Of a stretch of 64,000 nt of DNA, positions 1-7,662 are shown piece by piece. Source of the stretch: SZUA-547 sp963669265. GTDB lineage: Bacteria; Pseudomonadota; Alphaproteobacteria; Rhodobacterales; Rhodobacteraceae. The stretch spans positions 3,038,001 through 3,102,000 of the forward strand of contig OY769916.1 of assembly GCA_963669265.1 (NCBI GenBank). The letters run 5' to 3'. How positions within the stretch are numbered: position 1 is the first letter of the stretch; each line of letters opens with the position of its first letter. A program made the translations under genes and the position numbers. A model generated the notes under the pieces. The model saw nothing but the letters and a program-made list of their open reading frames with translations. It had not been told where the DNA came from and made no database searches.

Positions 1-503
1 AACAGGAGCGCATGCGCGCGAAGGGTCAGGCCACGCCGAAAAAGCTGGAGATCGGCGCGATGCTTGAGATTCCGGGCCTGGCCTTCGCGTCGGACCGGTT
101 CTTCAAGGAGGTCGACTTCATCTCCATCGGCGGCAACGATCTGGAGCAGTTTTTCTTCGCCGCGGATCGCGGAAATGAGAAGGTGCGCCAGCGCTATGAC
201 CCGTTGTCTCTCTCATTCCTCGATTTTCTCGAATTCATCGTCAAACGTTGCGAGGCGGCTGGAACGCCATTGTCGTTCTGCGGCGAGGCCGCCGCCCGCC
301 CCGCAAACGCATTGGCCTTTGCGGCGATGGGGCTGCGCGGCTTTTCGATGCGGCCGGCGGCGATCGGTCCGGTCAAGCGCTTGATGCGCACGGTGAAAAT
401 GTCGCTGACACGCAAGGTGATCGAGCAGGCGCGGGAGGACGGCGCCACTTCGGCCCGGCCGGCGCTGGAATCCTGGCTGAAGGACATCAAGGCGCCGTTC
501 TGA
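1..503 (+). CDS. ptsP: PTS enzyme I, probably PtsP (EI-Ntr), C-terminal part
   Basis: This is the 3' part of a gene that starts before the window; codons run in frame from base 3 to TGA at 501-503. The residues form the C-terminal PEP-binding TIM barrel of PTS enzyme I: GAMLEIPG, then GGNDLEQFFFAADRGN (counterpart of the family's GTNDL-Q---A-DR-N signature), and the loop FCGEAAARP with the catalytic Cys. Enzyme I passes phosphate from PEP to an HPr-type carrier in the cytoplasm. In alphaproteobacteria such a protein is usually PtsP, which feeds the nitrogen-related PTS. The N-terminal GAF domain that would separate PtsP from a sugar-PTS PtsI is outside the window, so that choice is inferred. 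It converges on the next gene with a gap of ten bases. Confidence 0.82.
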   Translation, partial: QERMRAKGQATPKKLEIGAMLEIPGLAFASDRFFKEVDFISIGGNDLEQFFFAADRGNEKVRQRYDPLSLSFLDFLEFIVKRCEAAGTPLSFCGEAAARPANALAFAAMGLRGFSMRPAAIGPVKRLMRTVKMSLTRKVIEQAREDGATSARPALESWLKDIKAPF

Positions 504-513
504 ACGGGTCCGG

Positions 514-1212
514 TTACTTCTTCATCAGGATCACGCGGGTCTTCGACCGGAACTCACGCTGCAACAGGATCCAGGTCGTGACCGTCACAGACAGAACCAA
601 CGCCCAGGTTCCCACCAGCCAGGCCAGCGTGGCGAGCGCGAAATAGACCGACCGAAGACCGCGATTGAAACGCCGCGCCGCCGTGACGTTCAGCTCCGCC
701 GCTTTATCCGCCATCGGTTCGCGCTCCGGCGAATCCATGTCGTTTGGAACCGCGCCCAGAATCACCGCGCAATAGCCGAAGATTCGATGCGACCAGACGA
801 AGTTCAGAAAGCCCGAAGCAAGCAACGCGATCACCACGATCAGTTTCACAATCCAGGCGGTGCGCGGGGCGGAGAGGTCAGAGGCGAGATCCGTGGCGAC
901 ATGGGCCAGCTCATCCGTCTGGCCGAGCAACGCGATCGACGCGCCCAGCGCCGCGAGAGTGGCCGAGGCGAAGAACGCCGAGCCGTTGCGCAGACTGTTC
1001 AAAAGCGTTGCGTCGAAAATCCGGCCTTCGCGCAACGACGCCTCGCGAAACCATTTGCGCCGGTACTGGATCATCAGGTCGCCGGTGGAGGTCGCTTTGC
1101 CTTTACGGGAATCGATCAACCAGCTCGTGGTCGACCAACAGACCACCAGATAGCCGGCGGCGGCGAAATCCCAGACGCTCAGCACGAGCAGGAAGTCAGG
1201 CAACTCCATCAT
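514..1212 (-). CDS. DUF599 family membrane protein
   Basis: A 232-residue protein of the DUF599 family, whose biochemical role is unknown. Hydrophobic segments lie at about residues 5-27, 75-97, 115-140 and 195-220, which suggests four membrane spans. The conserved middle part reads RNGSAFFASATLAALG and then WSHRIFGYCAVILGA, as expected for the family. The start is an ATG pair at the right-hand end; either could be used. It is convergent with the PTS gene and divergent from the protease genes, so it appears to be a single-gene unit. The family call is confident; no function can be given. Confidence 0.8.
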   Translation of the reverse strand: MMELPDFLLVLSVWDFAAAGYLVVCWSTTSWLIDSRKGKATSTGDLMIQYRRKWFREASLREGRIFDATLLNSLRNGSAFFASATLAALGASIALLGQTDELAHVATDLASDLSAPRTAWIVKLIVVIALLASGFLNFVWSHRIFGYCAVILGAVPNDMDSPEREPMADKAAELNVTAARRFNRGLRSVYFALATLAWLVGTWALVLSVTVTTWILLQREFRSKTRVILMKK

Positions 1213-1326
1213 ACGAAGGTTGGTATCAACCCGGCCGCGCCGGGCAAAGCGTTATTCGGCGCGCGATACACCGATCACACGAGGTCGTTGTTGCGCCTTT
1301 GCGCCCTGCGGGGGCATGCTTCGCGG

Positions 1327-2061
1327 ATGGCCTGGCGATCTAATTCATTATTGGCAACATTTTTGGCAGGCGCCGCCGCGATGGCGGCGACCCTGTCGGG
1401 CGCGGCCGCGGATGATCGCCGGCCGGTGACGCCGGAGGAGGACGCCTGGCGCGCGGTTGGCCGGATCAATCAAGGCAATGGCGGCTTTTGCACCGGTGCG
1501 CTGATCGCGCCCGATCTGGTCGTCACCGCCGCTCATTGCCTCTACAATCCGGTCACCGGACGCCGGCTCAGCCCCAACTCGGTGCATTTTGTGGCGGGCT
1601 GGGCGAAGGGACAGGCTGTCGCCCATCGGCGCGGCGCTCGAATCTCGCAATCGCCGGTCTTCGATCCGGGCGTGCGGCCGACCATGGCGGTCATGGCTTC
1701 CGATCTCGCGGTGATTCAGCTTGATCCTCCGATCCCGTCGGATCTGATCGCGCCGCTGCCGGTGATCGACGCCAAACCTGGCGAGACCGCGGCGCTGGTG
1801 GTGAGCTACGCCCGCGATCGCGCGCATCTCGCCTCTGTCGAGCGGTGCCGCGCCGCGTTCCCATCCCGGCCTCAACGACCCGTTCTGGCGGGCTGCGCCT
1901 CGATCGAGGGCGCGTCTGGCGCGCCGCTCCTGCTGAAAACCCCGTCGGGCTATGCGGTCGCGGCCGTGCTTTCCGGCCGTCAGGGCGACGGCGCGTCGGC
2001 CCGCGCCGTGGCGACGCCGCTACACCCGTTGCTGAATCCGCTCAAGAAATTGCTCGAATGA
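1327..2061 (+). CDS. secreted trypsin-like serine protease
   Basis: A 244-residue S1-family (chymotrypsin-fold) serine protease. A hydrophobic signal region covers residues 5-27. The catalytic triad is complete: His70 in TAAHC, Asp126 in SDLAVIQL and Ser197 in GASGAP. Residues Cys55 and Cys71 can form the usual disulfide near the His. The frame stays open far upstream, but the ATG at 1327 is chosen because it directly precedes the signal peptide and upstream translation is basic, low-complexity sequence overlapping the divergent DUF599 gene. It probably acts in the periplasm or outside the cell. A related protease follows 45 bases downstream, so the two look like diverged tandem copies. The substrate is unknown. 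Confidence 0.8.
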   Translation: MAWRSNSLLATFLAGAAAMAATLSGAAADDRRPVTPEEDAWRAVGRINQGNGGFCTGALIAPDLVVTAAHCLYNPVTGRRLSPNSVHFVAGWAKGQAVAHRRGARISQSPVFDPGVRPTMAVMASDLAVIQLDPPIPSDLIAPLPVIDAKPGETAALVVSYARDRAHLASVERCRAAFPSRPQRPVLAGCASIEGASGAPLLLKTPSGYAVAAVLSGRQGDGASARAVATPLHPLLNPLKKLLE

Positions 2062-2106
2062 CGTGAACCGTCGCGATGCGGCCAAAGTCTGGCCTAGGGT
2101 GCCCGT

Positions 2107-2844
2107 ATGACGTTGCGTATGTTTTCAATTTGTGTGCTGGCGCTGATCGCTTCGATCATTGCGCCCGTTCCCCGCGCCGCCGCATTGGACCTTGGCCTCA
2201 CCCGCATGATTCATTCCACCGAGCGCGCCGAATGGAGCGGCGTCGGCCGCCTCCGTTTGCAGGGCGGCGGCATGTGCACGGCCGTGCTTCTAAATGAGAC
2301 CATGGCGGTCACCGCCGCGCATTGCGTGTTCGATCCGGACTCCAGGAAACCGGGCAAGCCGGAACTCATGACATTCCAGGCGGGCTGGTGGATGAGCCGC
2401 GCGGCCGCAACGCGCCAGGTGGCGACCTATGTCGTGCATCCCGAGTACAAATACGTGGATCGGCCGGGCTTTGACGCGATCAGCGCCGATATCGCGATTC
2501 TGGTGTTTGAGGACCCAATCCGCGAATCCAAAGCCCGTTCCTTCGAGCTGGCGTCGAAAATTGAGGCGGGCGACAAGGTCGCGTTGGTCTCTTATGGCCG
2601 CACCCGGCAGAATATTCCGACAATACAGGAACCCTGCAAGGTTCTGGGCGTGCAGGACGCGGTGTTTGTGCTCGATTGCGGGGCGGTGCCCGGCACGTCC
2701 GGCGCGCCGGTCTTCATTCGCCGCAACGGACAGGCGGATATCGCCGCGATCGTCTCCGCCATCGGTTGGGCGCCGCAGGGCAAGATCACCTTCGCCGTCT
2801 CCATCGAGCGCGCGCTGCCCGGCGTGCTGAGCGCCCTGCGCTGA
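2107..2844 (+). CDS. secreted trypsin-like serine protease, second copy
   Basis: A 245-residue S1-family serine protease with a signal peptide over about residues 5-25 (cleavage probably after AAA). The triad is intact: His72 in TAAHC, Asp128 in ADIAILVF and Ser198 in PGTSGAP. Cys57 and Cys73 flank the His, and Cys177 and Cys191 lie before the Ser, a typical disulfide layout. It follows a sister protease in the same direction with a short gap and shares its domain plan but not close sequence, which suggests an old tandem duplication. The next gene downstream, Hsp20, is separated by 132 bases and probably has its own promoter. Target proteins are unknown. Confidence 0.82.
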   Translation: MTLRMFSICVLALIASIIAPVPRAAALDLGLTRMIHSTERAEWSGVGRLRLQGGGMCTAVLLNETMAVTAAHCVFDPDSRKPGKPELMTFQAGWWMSRAAATRQVATYVVHPEYKYVDRPGFDAISADIAILVFEDPIRESKARSFELASKIEAGDKVALVSYGRTRQNIPTIQEPCKVLGVQDAVFVLDCGAVPGTSGAPVFIRRNGQADIAAIVSAIGWAPQGKITFAVSIERALPGVLSALR

Positions 2845-2849
2845 CCCCT

Positions 2850-2880
2850 CTTGACGCCGACTAGGCGCGCAACCACATGA
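2850..2880 (+). promoter_or_regulatory. possible heat-shock (RpoH) promoter for hsp20
   Basis: CTTGAC at 2850-2855, preceded by CCCCT, and CCACATGA at 2873-2880 resemble the -35 (CTTGAA) and -10 (CCCCAT-T) elements of sigma-32 promoters, but the 17-base gap after CTTGAC is rather long. It lies about 95 bases before the hsp20 start. Inferred from pattern only. Confidence 0.3.
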
Positions 2881-2976
2881 CAAATGTGGACGCCCGTATG
2901 GGGTCCGCGAATTCGCTAACGCGCCCGTCCCTGAGGGAGGGCCAGTCCGTCAATCGCTCATCAAGAGGATAGACTC

Positions 2977-3432
2977 ATGAGAAGTTTCGACCTTTCCCCG
3001 CTTTACCACTCGACCGTTGGTTTCGATCGTCTTGGCTCGCTGCTGGAGGCTGCGCTGACAGAAGAACCGAGCGCGCCGAGCTACCCCCCTTACAATATAG
3101 AGAAAATCGGCGAAGACGCCTATCGGATCACCGTGGCGGTCGCCGGGTTCTCTGAAGACGATCTGAGCATCGAGGTCAAAGAGGCCAAGCTGACGATCAC
3201 AGGCGCGAAAAAAGCCGCCGAGAACGCCGAAGAGGCCGTGTTCCTGCATCGCGGGATCGCAGCGCGCGCCTTCGAGCGCCGCTTCCAGCTCGCCGACCAT
3301 GTCCGCGCGCAGGACGCGACGCTGGAGAACGGCTTGCTCCATGTCGATCTCGTGCGCGAAGTGCCCGAGGCGCTGAAGCCCCGCAAAATCGAGATCGCAA
3401 AGGGCGCGACGCTGAACGCGAAAGCGCACTAG
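2977..3432 (+). CDS. Hsp20 / small heat-shock protein (IbpA-type)
   Basis: A 151-residue small heat-shock protein. The N-terminus MRSFDLSPLYHSTVGFDRL is typical of proteobacterial IbpA-type proteins. The alpha-crystallin domain runs from about residue 35 to 130 and contains the AFERRFQLADHV stretch (family A-x-x-x-R-x-F-x-L) and GLLHVDLVREVPE (family G-L-L-x-I-x-L). Such proteins hold unfolding proteins in the cytoplasm for refolding by DnaK and ClpB; clpB itself is encoded at 15,681. The start has the Shine-Dalgarno-like AAGAGG eight bases upstream. A strong intrinsic terminator follows the stop codon, so the gene is probably transcribed alone. Confidence 0.9.
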   Translation: MRSFDLSPLYHSTVGFDRLGSLLEAALTEEPSAPSYPPYNIEKIGEDAYRITVAVAGFSEDDLSIEVKEAKLTITGAKKAAENAEEAVFLHRGIAARAFERRFQLADHVRAQDATLENGLLHVDLVREVPEALKPRKIEIAKGATLNAKAH

Positions 3433-3455
3433 CGCCTCCTTCGCCTGAACGAACC

Positions 3456-3483
3456 GGGCCCCGCCGATCGGCGGGGCCCTTTT
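3456..3483 (+). terminator. intrinsic terminator after hsp20
   Basis: A perfect GC-rich palindrome (GGGCCCCGCC-GATC-GGCGGGGCCC, 3456-3479) is followed directly by TTTT. It lies 24 bases after the hsp20 stop and would stop rightward transcription before the convergent gene. Confidence 0.85.
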
Positions 3484-3512
3484 CATGCGGGCAGCCTCGG
3501 CGACGCCCTTTT

Positions 3513-4454
3513 CTATCTAGAGCGGCCGACGAGTTTCCGACTCATTTCCTTGTCGACCAGACAATGCGTGCCGTCCCGCGGATCCTCGGTCCGGATGGGT
3601 CGCTTGTTCTTGCACTCCGTGCGATTGGCCGGATCCTGCACGCCGTAAAACGCGTTGATGATCGCCTGTTCCTGTTCGTGGTCGAACGCGTGGGTCTGCG
3701 CGAACATCAGATACTGAAACACCAGCGGCTGGGTGCCGGGCACGAACGCGAAATCGCCGGCGTCGGCAAGCCGCCCGTTGACGCAACCCGCATAGGCGTC
3801 TGGCCTGGCGAGCTTTCGTCCGCCGGTCGATTTGCCGGCCAGAGCGTTGGTGAAGCAGCGGCGCGGCAACGCCATCTGGCAGTAGTAGTGAATGGTGATG
3901 TCCGACCAGTGATCAGGGTTATGCGTGGTCTTCAGACATCCCAACAGCGCTTTCAGACCCTGCTGCGTGTGCTTTGGATGACCGCGTGGCCGGCTGCCAT
4001 AGGTGTCGGCGCTGGTGTTCATCGCGTCCAGTATCGCCTTGCCCGGCAGGCTCAGACTCGCCGCCGGGGCTTGGCGCCGATAATCGGCATAGGCGTTGGC
4101 GGACGCGTTGATCGGCGACTTCATCGCATCGATTTCGTCCTGCGTGGGAACCGCGCGCCAATCCTCGACATTCTTCGCCAGATCGACCGACACTCCGATC
4201 GACAGGCTCTCCAGCGTCGCGCTATCAAGCCGGCCGGTCTGCGGCAGTCCCTTGCTGGCCTGATAGGAGCGGATCCCCCGGCTGGTGTTGGGGCCCATAT
4301 AGCCGTCCAGCACGCCCGGGCTATGCCCTTCCGCAGCGACTTTGGATTGCGCTTCTTGCACGATCGCCGAATATCCCGCCTCGGCGGGCGCCGCCGCGGC
4401 TATGATCGTCGCAACCGCTGCAATTGCGATCCAGTTACCGGTTCGGACCCGCAT
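3513..4454 (-). CDS. secreted protein with peptidoglycan-binding domain
   Basis: A 313-residue protein with a signal peptide (residues 1-26, cleavage near AEA-G). Residues 28-86 form a peptidoglycan-binding domain 1 repeat: LDGYMGPNTSRGIRSYQ and GLPQTGRLDSATLESL are the typical helix pattern. The remaining 220 residues contain several Cys (in LLGCLKTTH, YYCQMALPRRC, GCVNGR, ECKNK and HCLVD) and match no domain I recognise. It probably works in the periplasm at the cell wall. The start ATG at 4454 has the strong ribosome site AGGGAGGA. It is convergent with hsp20 and shows no operon partner. The function beyond wall binding is unknown. Confidence 0.7.
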   Translation of the reverse strand: MRVRTGNWIAIAAVATIIAAAAPAEAGYSAIVQEAQSKVAAEGHSPGVLDGYMGPNTSRGIRSYQASKGLPQTGRLDSATLESLSIGVSVDLAKNVEDWRAVPTQDEIDAMKSPINASANAYADYRRQAPAASLSLPGKAILDAMNTSADTYGSRPRGHPKHTQQGLKALLGCLKTTHNPDHWSDITIHYYCQMALPRRCFTNALAGKSTGGRKLARPDAYAGCVNGRLADAGDFAFVPGTQPLVFQYLMFAQTHAFDHEQEQAIINAFYGVQDPANRTECKNKRPIRTEDPRDGTHCLVDKEMSRKLVGRSR

Positions 4455-4616
4455 GGCGATCCTCCCTGTTGAGTTTTGGTGAGTGGGGACAACGCGAAAA
4501 CTCTACCAGAAGGCGGGTGGAATCGCCAGAAAATCGCCTTGACAGTGCGTCGCAGGCGCCGTCGGTCAAGTTTGAGGCGGACGGCCGACCGGGCGCACCA
4601 TCTTACAAGGCTAAGG

Positions 4617-4659
4617 CCAAAACGACGAGCGCCGCGCCCATCGCTGGGCACGGCGCTCG
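4617..4659 (-). terminator. intrinsic terminator of rpmJ
   Basis: CGAGCGCCG (4626-4634) pairs with CGGCGCTCG (4651-4659) around an inner GCCCA/TGGGC pairing. On the minus strand the stem is followed by CGTTTTGG. It is 37 bases beyond the rpmJ stop. Confidence 0.7.
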
Positions 4660-4695
4660 GAACCTTCAAAACCAGCGCAAACGCGCCGGTCGCGC

Positions 4696-4821
4696 TCAGC
4701 CCTGACGGGCCTTGAAGCGGCGCTGCGTCTTGTTGATCACATAGACGCGGCCTTTGCGGCGCACCACGCGGCAGTCGCGATGGCGGCCCTTGAGCGACCT
4801 GAGTGAGTTGCGAACCTTCAT
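4696..4821 (-). CDS. rpmJ: 50S ribosomal protein L36
   Basis: A 41-residue basic protein read from ATG at 4821 to TGA at 4696. It starts MKVRNSLRSLKGRHRDC, continues with VVRRKGRVYVINK and ends with RFKARQG, which is the alphaproteobacterial L36 sequence. The Shine-Dalgarno GAGGAGAAGG lies just upstream of the start. L36 belongs to the large ribosomal subunit. This longer form has one Cys (CRVV) instead of the four-ligand zinc site (three Cys and one His) of the classic L36, so it is the zinc-independent C- type. It stands alone with its own terminator. Confidence 0.95.
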   Translation of the reverse strand: MKVRNSLRSLKGRHRDCRVVRRKGRVYVINKTQRRFKARQG

Positions 4822-4948
4822 GGCCCTTCTCCTCTTCTCTCTGCAGCCCTCGCGGACTGGTCTCTGGCCTTTGCGATCGCGCCGCGCCTGTCGCGCTGCG
4901 CTTCGACAACAATTCCCCGCCGGAGGTCCCTCCTTCGCGGGGCGTGAA

Positions 4949-5023
4949 TGGTGGGCGCGGCTGGGATTGAACCAGCGACCCCTACGATGTCAACGTAGTG
5001 CTCTCCCACTGAGCTACGCGCCC
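4949..5023 (-). tRNA. tRNA-Val (GAC)
   Basis: A 75-nt cloverleaf with encoded CCA. The acceptor GGGCGCG pairs with CGCGCCC, the anticodon stem CTACG/CGTAG encloses TTGACAT (anticodon GAC), and the T arm is GCTGG-TTCAATC-CCAGC. All stems pair perfectly. Confidence 0.96.
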
Positions 5024-5792
5024 GTCGTTTGGCTTTCTCACGTCATTACAGCGACTTACCGGATCGGTGAGAGGGTTGAACCTCACAGGAGTCCACCTTC
5101 TCACCAGATGTCGTTAGGTCGCCGCCACCTGAGGTGCGCTCACTTAGCGTTTTTTATCAGCTGGGGCAATGTCAAAACCGCGGCTTTTTTTGTGTCGCAT
5201 AACGCGTGGACGAAGAGTTTGTGTGCGGTGCGCAATTTTCAATACTGTTCCATCGGGTCTAGCAGAGCGCTATCGCCGATCGCCGACCCGCCCCACCAGT
5301 CTCGATGATCCGAAACGGCGAAGCGATCATCGGTCGCCTCTGTCGATCGGCGCGCTCGCCGCCGAACAAGCGTCGCGCTTCCTGCGGGACGATGCCGTTC
5401 CGGACGATTTGCAAAATCGTTAGCGTCACTGATTTCACTGTAGGTATGAACATGGAGGTCTTCCAAATACAGGATCGCATTCCGCCCCTCGCCATTCTTC
5501 GGGGCGCCGAAACACTCTCGAACCAGACCATGCGACGACTTAAAGAGCGACACGTCGTTCGGATGACCGTGCTTGGCCTCGGTTGGTCCGGAGTATCGAC
5601 GTTGTTTGCAACCGATCGGCATGACCTGAGCGCGTGCGACTAAAACAGAGCTTCCAGATCGACGCGCGTCCAGCGTTGTGATGCTGATGGATTTCTGTTG
5701 TGAGTGCAGATTGATACGTGCGCCTAAACATCGTCGCGGTCGCTCACGACTGCATGCCGATGAACGGCTCCAACTAACGTGAGGGGAAACAT
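5024..5792. other. 769-base stretch without a supportable gene
   Basis: Open frames here have unlike codon use, no ribosome sites and no recognisable family. A minus-strand frame around 5450-5490 contains LYLEDLHV, faintly like the start of MaoC-type hydratases, but the rest does not follow; at most this is a decayed relic. The last 30 bases hold the ribosome site (GTGAGGGG) of the next gene. Confidence 0.5.
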
Positions 5793-6581
5793 ATGAGCGT
5801 CGCCAACCGTGATGAACTCGCCGTCCGCGTCGCGCGCGAGGCTGGGGCGTTGGCGCTGGACTACTTTCGCCGCATCGACGATCTGAACGTCGAGCGAAAG
5901 GGGCATCAGGATTTCGTCTCTGAAGCGGATCGCGAGGTGGAGATCTTCGTCCGACAGGCGCTGGAAGAGGCGGCGCCGGACGACGCGATCGTCGGCGAGG
6001 AGCACGCGCCGAAGGTGGGTGTTTCCGGTTTTACCTGGGTGATCGACCCGATCGACGGAACCACCAATTTCATCAGTGGAATCCCCGCGTGGACCGTTGT
6101 GATCGCGGGCGTGCGAGACGGCAGGACGGAGATCGGAGTCATCTTCGATCCCTGCAATGACGAACTCTATTTCGCGTCGGCCGGACTGGGCGCCACGCTG
6201 AACGGGAACCTGCTGAAGGCGCCAGGGGGGCGCAGCCTGACGGATGGCTCCATCGGCGTAGGGTTTTCGAACCGCGTCTCCACCAGGGGCGTCCAGAATC
6301 TGGTCGCGGCGCTGCTCGACGCGGGCGGCGTGTTTCACCGGAACGCGTCCGGCGCCCTGTCGCTCGCCTATGTCGCGGCGGGCAAGCTGCTGGGTTATTC
6401 CGAGGAGCACATGAACGCGTGGGATTGCCTGGCCGGACAATTGATCGTGGCGGAGGCGGGTGGCCGGATCGAAGATCAGGACGCCGACGAGATGATCGCC
6501 CAAGGTGGGCGCGTCATCGTCGGCTTGGATGGGGTATTCGACAATCTGAGAGACATCTCTGTTCGCGCTTTCGCGGACTAG
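5793..6581 (+). CDS. inositol-monophosphatase family phosphatase
   Basis: A 262-residue Mg-dependent phosphatase of the inositol monophosphatase superfamily. All metal and catalytic motifs are present: GEE (Glu69, Glu70), DPIDGTTNF (Asp85, Asp88) and AWD (Asp211). Members remove phosphate from inositol phosphate, histidinol phosphate or sugar phosphates; the sequence does not fix which. The stop codon overlaps by four bases with the stop of the convergent transporter ATPase. Together with the HAD phosphatase at 11,272 it brackets an importer of the AfuABC/FbpABC type. I infer that the phosphatases may act on phosphorylated compounds brought in by that importer. A general SuhB housekeeping role is an alternative. 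Confidence 0.85.
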   Translation: MSVANRDELAVRVAREAGALALDYFRRIDDLNVERKGHQDFVSEADREVEIFVRQALEEAAPDDAIVGEEHAPKVGVSGFTWVIDPIDGTTNFISGIPAWTVVIAGVRDGRTEIGVIFDPCNDELYFASAGLGATLNGNLLKAPGGRSLTDGSIGVGFSNRVSTRGVQNLVAALLDAGGVFHRNASGALSLAYVAAGKLLGYSEEHMNAWDCLAGQLIVAEAGGRIEDQDADEMIAQGGRVIVGLDGVFDNLRDISVRAFAD

Positions 6582-7651
6582 TCGCCGGGCAAGAGCACAG
6601 GTCCCGTCGATGCGAATCCGACCGTCATTTCCTGACCGACCTGAAACGGCTCATCCGTCGAGTCGGTCACCGCGAACACGGCGCCGAACTGGGCTTCGAG
6701 CGTGTACTCCATCCGGCTGCCGACATAGGTCGCCTTCTTGACCCAGGCCGGAAACCCCTCGCTTTCATCGAGAACCAGACGGGACGGGCGAACCGCCAGC
6801 ATCGCGGCGCCGGGTTGCAGGCCGCGCGACGGCAGCCGGTGGTGAAAGTCGGCGATCGAGATCTCAGCCTCGTCCCCTTCGACGGACAGGATTTCGCACG
6901 GGATCAGATTCGCCTCGCCGATAAAATCAGCGACGAACCGGTCCGCAGGCGCGTCATAGAGTTCTCTCGGCGTGCCGATCTGGGCGATCGAGGCGTTTCG
7001 CATCACGACGATCACGTCCGAGACGGCCAGCGCTTCCTCCTGATCATGGGTGACGTAGACCACTGTCATTCCGAGATTTTGCTGGATGTCGCGTATTTCC
7101 TCCCGCATCTGGCGACGGAGCTTGGCGTCGAGATTAGAGAGCGGCTCGTCAAAGAGCAGCACTTGGGGCTCCAGAACCAAAGCGCGGGCGACGGCCACGC
7201 GTTGTTGCTGCCCGCCTGAGAGCTCGCTGGGCAGGCGATCGCCAAAATCCTTGAGACCCACCAAATCAAGGCCCTGCGCCGCCCGATCTCGCGCATCCGC
7301 CTTATTGAAGCCGGAGAAGGTCAGGCCGTAGGAAACGTTCTCCAGAACCGTCATATGCGGAAACAGCGCATAGGATTGAAACACCATCGAGACGTCCCGA
7401 TCCGTCGCGGGCAATTTGGTGACGTCCCGGTCACCGATCGCGATCCTGCCCTTGGTCGCCATCTCCAGCCCGGCGATCATGCGGAGCGTGGTGGTCTTAC
7501 CGCATCCGGAGGGGCCCAAAAGCGTGACCAGCTTGCCGGCTTCGATCTCCAGGTTGATGTCGTCCACCGCCACCACGTCGCGGCCGTAGATCTTTGTGAC
7601 GCCCTGGAAACTCACAGGGGCCGCCTTGCTGCTGATTGTTGAAGTGGTCAT
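6578..7651 (-). CDS. ABC importer ATP-binding protein (FbpC/AfuC/PotA-type)
   Basis: A 357-residue ATPase that powers the adjacent permease at the inner membrane. Walker A is GPSGCGKT (residues 46-53), the signature LSGGQ is at 144-148, Walker B VLLFDEP at 164-170, followed by a switch His in YVTHDQEEAL. The C-terminal 110 residues form the TOBE domain of the carbohydrate/iron/polyamine class. The ATG at 7651 is preferred over the upstream TTG because GGGGAG lies at the right distance. It is the last gene of the operon solute-binding protein - permease - ATPase, with an 11-base gap to the permease. Confidence 0.93.
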   Translation of the reverse strand: MTTSTISSKAAPVSFQGVTKIYGRDVVAVDDINLEIEAGKLVTLLGPSGCGKTTTLRMIAGLEMATKGRIAIGDRDVTKLPATDRDVSMVFQSYALFPHMTVLENVSYGLTFSGFNKADARDRAAQGLDLVGLKDFGDRLPSELSGGQQQRVAVARALVLEPQVLLFDEPLSNLDAKLRRQMREEIRDIQQNLGMTVVYVTHDQEEALAVSDVIVVMRNASIAQIGTPRELYDAPADRFVADFIGEANLIPCEILSVEGDEAEISIADFHHRLPSRGLQPGAAMLAVRPSRLVLDESEGFPAWVKKATYVGSRMEYTLEAQFGAVFAVTDSTDEPFQVGQEMTVGFASTGPVLLPGD

Positions 7652-7662
7652 CCCCAACTCCC

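Noticed and set aside
787..1326. N-terminal extension of the first protease frame
   Set aside because: The extension overlaps the divergent DUF599 gene, has low-complexity basic sequence, and precedes a proper signal peptide at 1327.
5239..5622. 127-codon minus-strand frame with a MaoC-like LYLEDLHV start
   Set aside because: Only a few residues fit, the rest does not follow the family, and no ribosome site is seen; possible relic at best.
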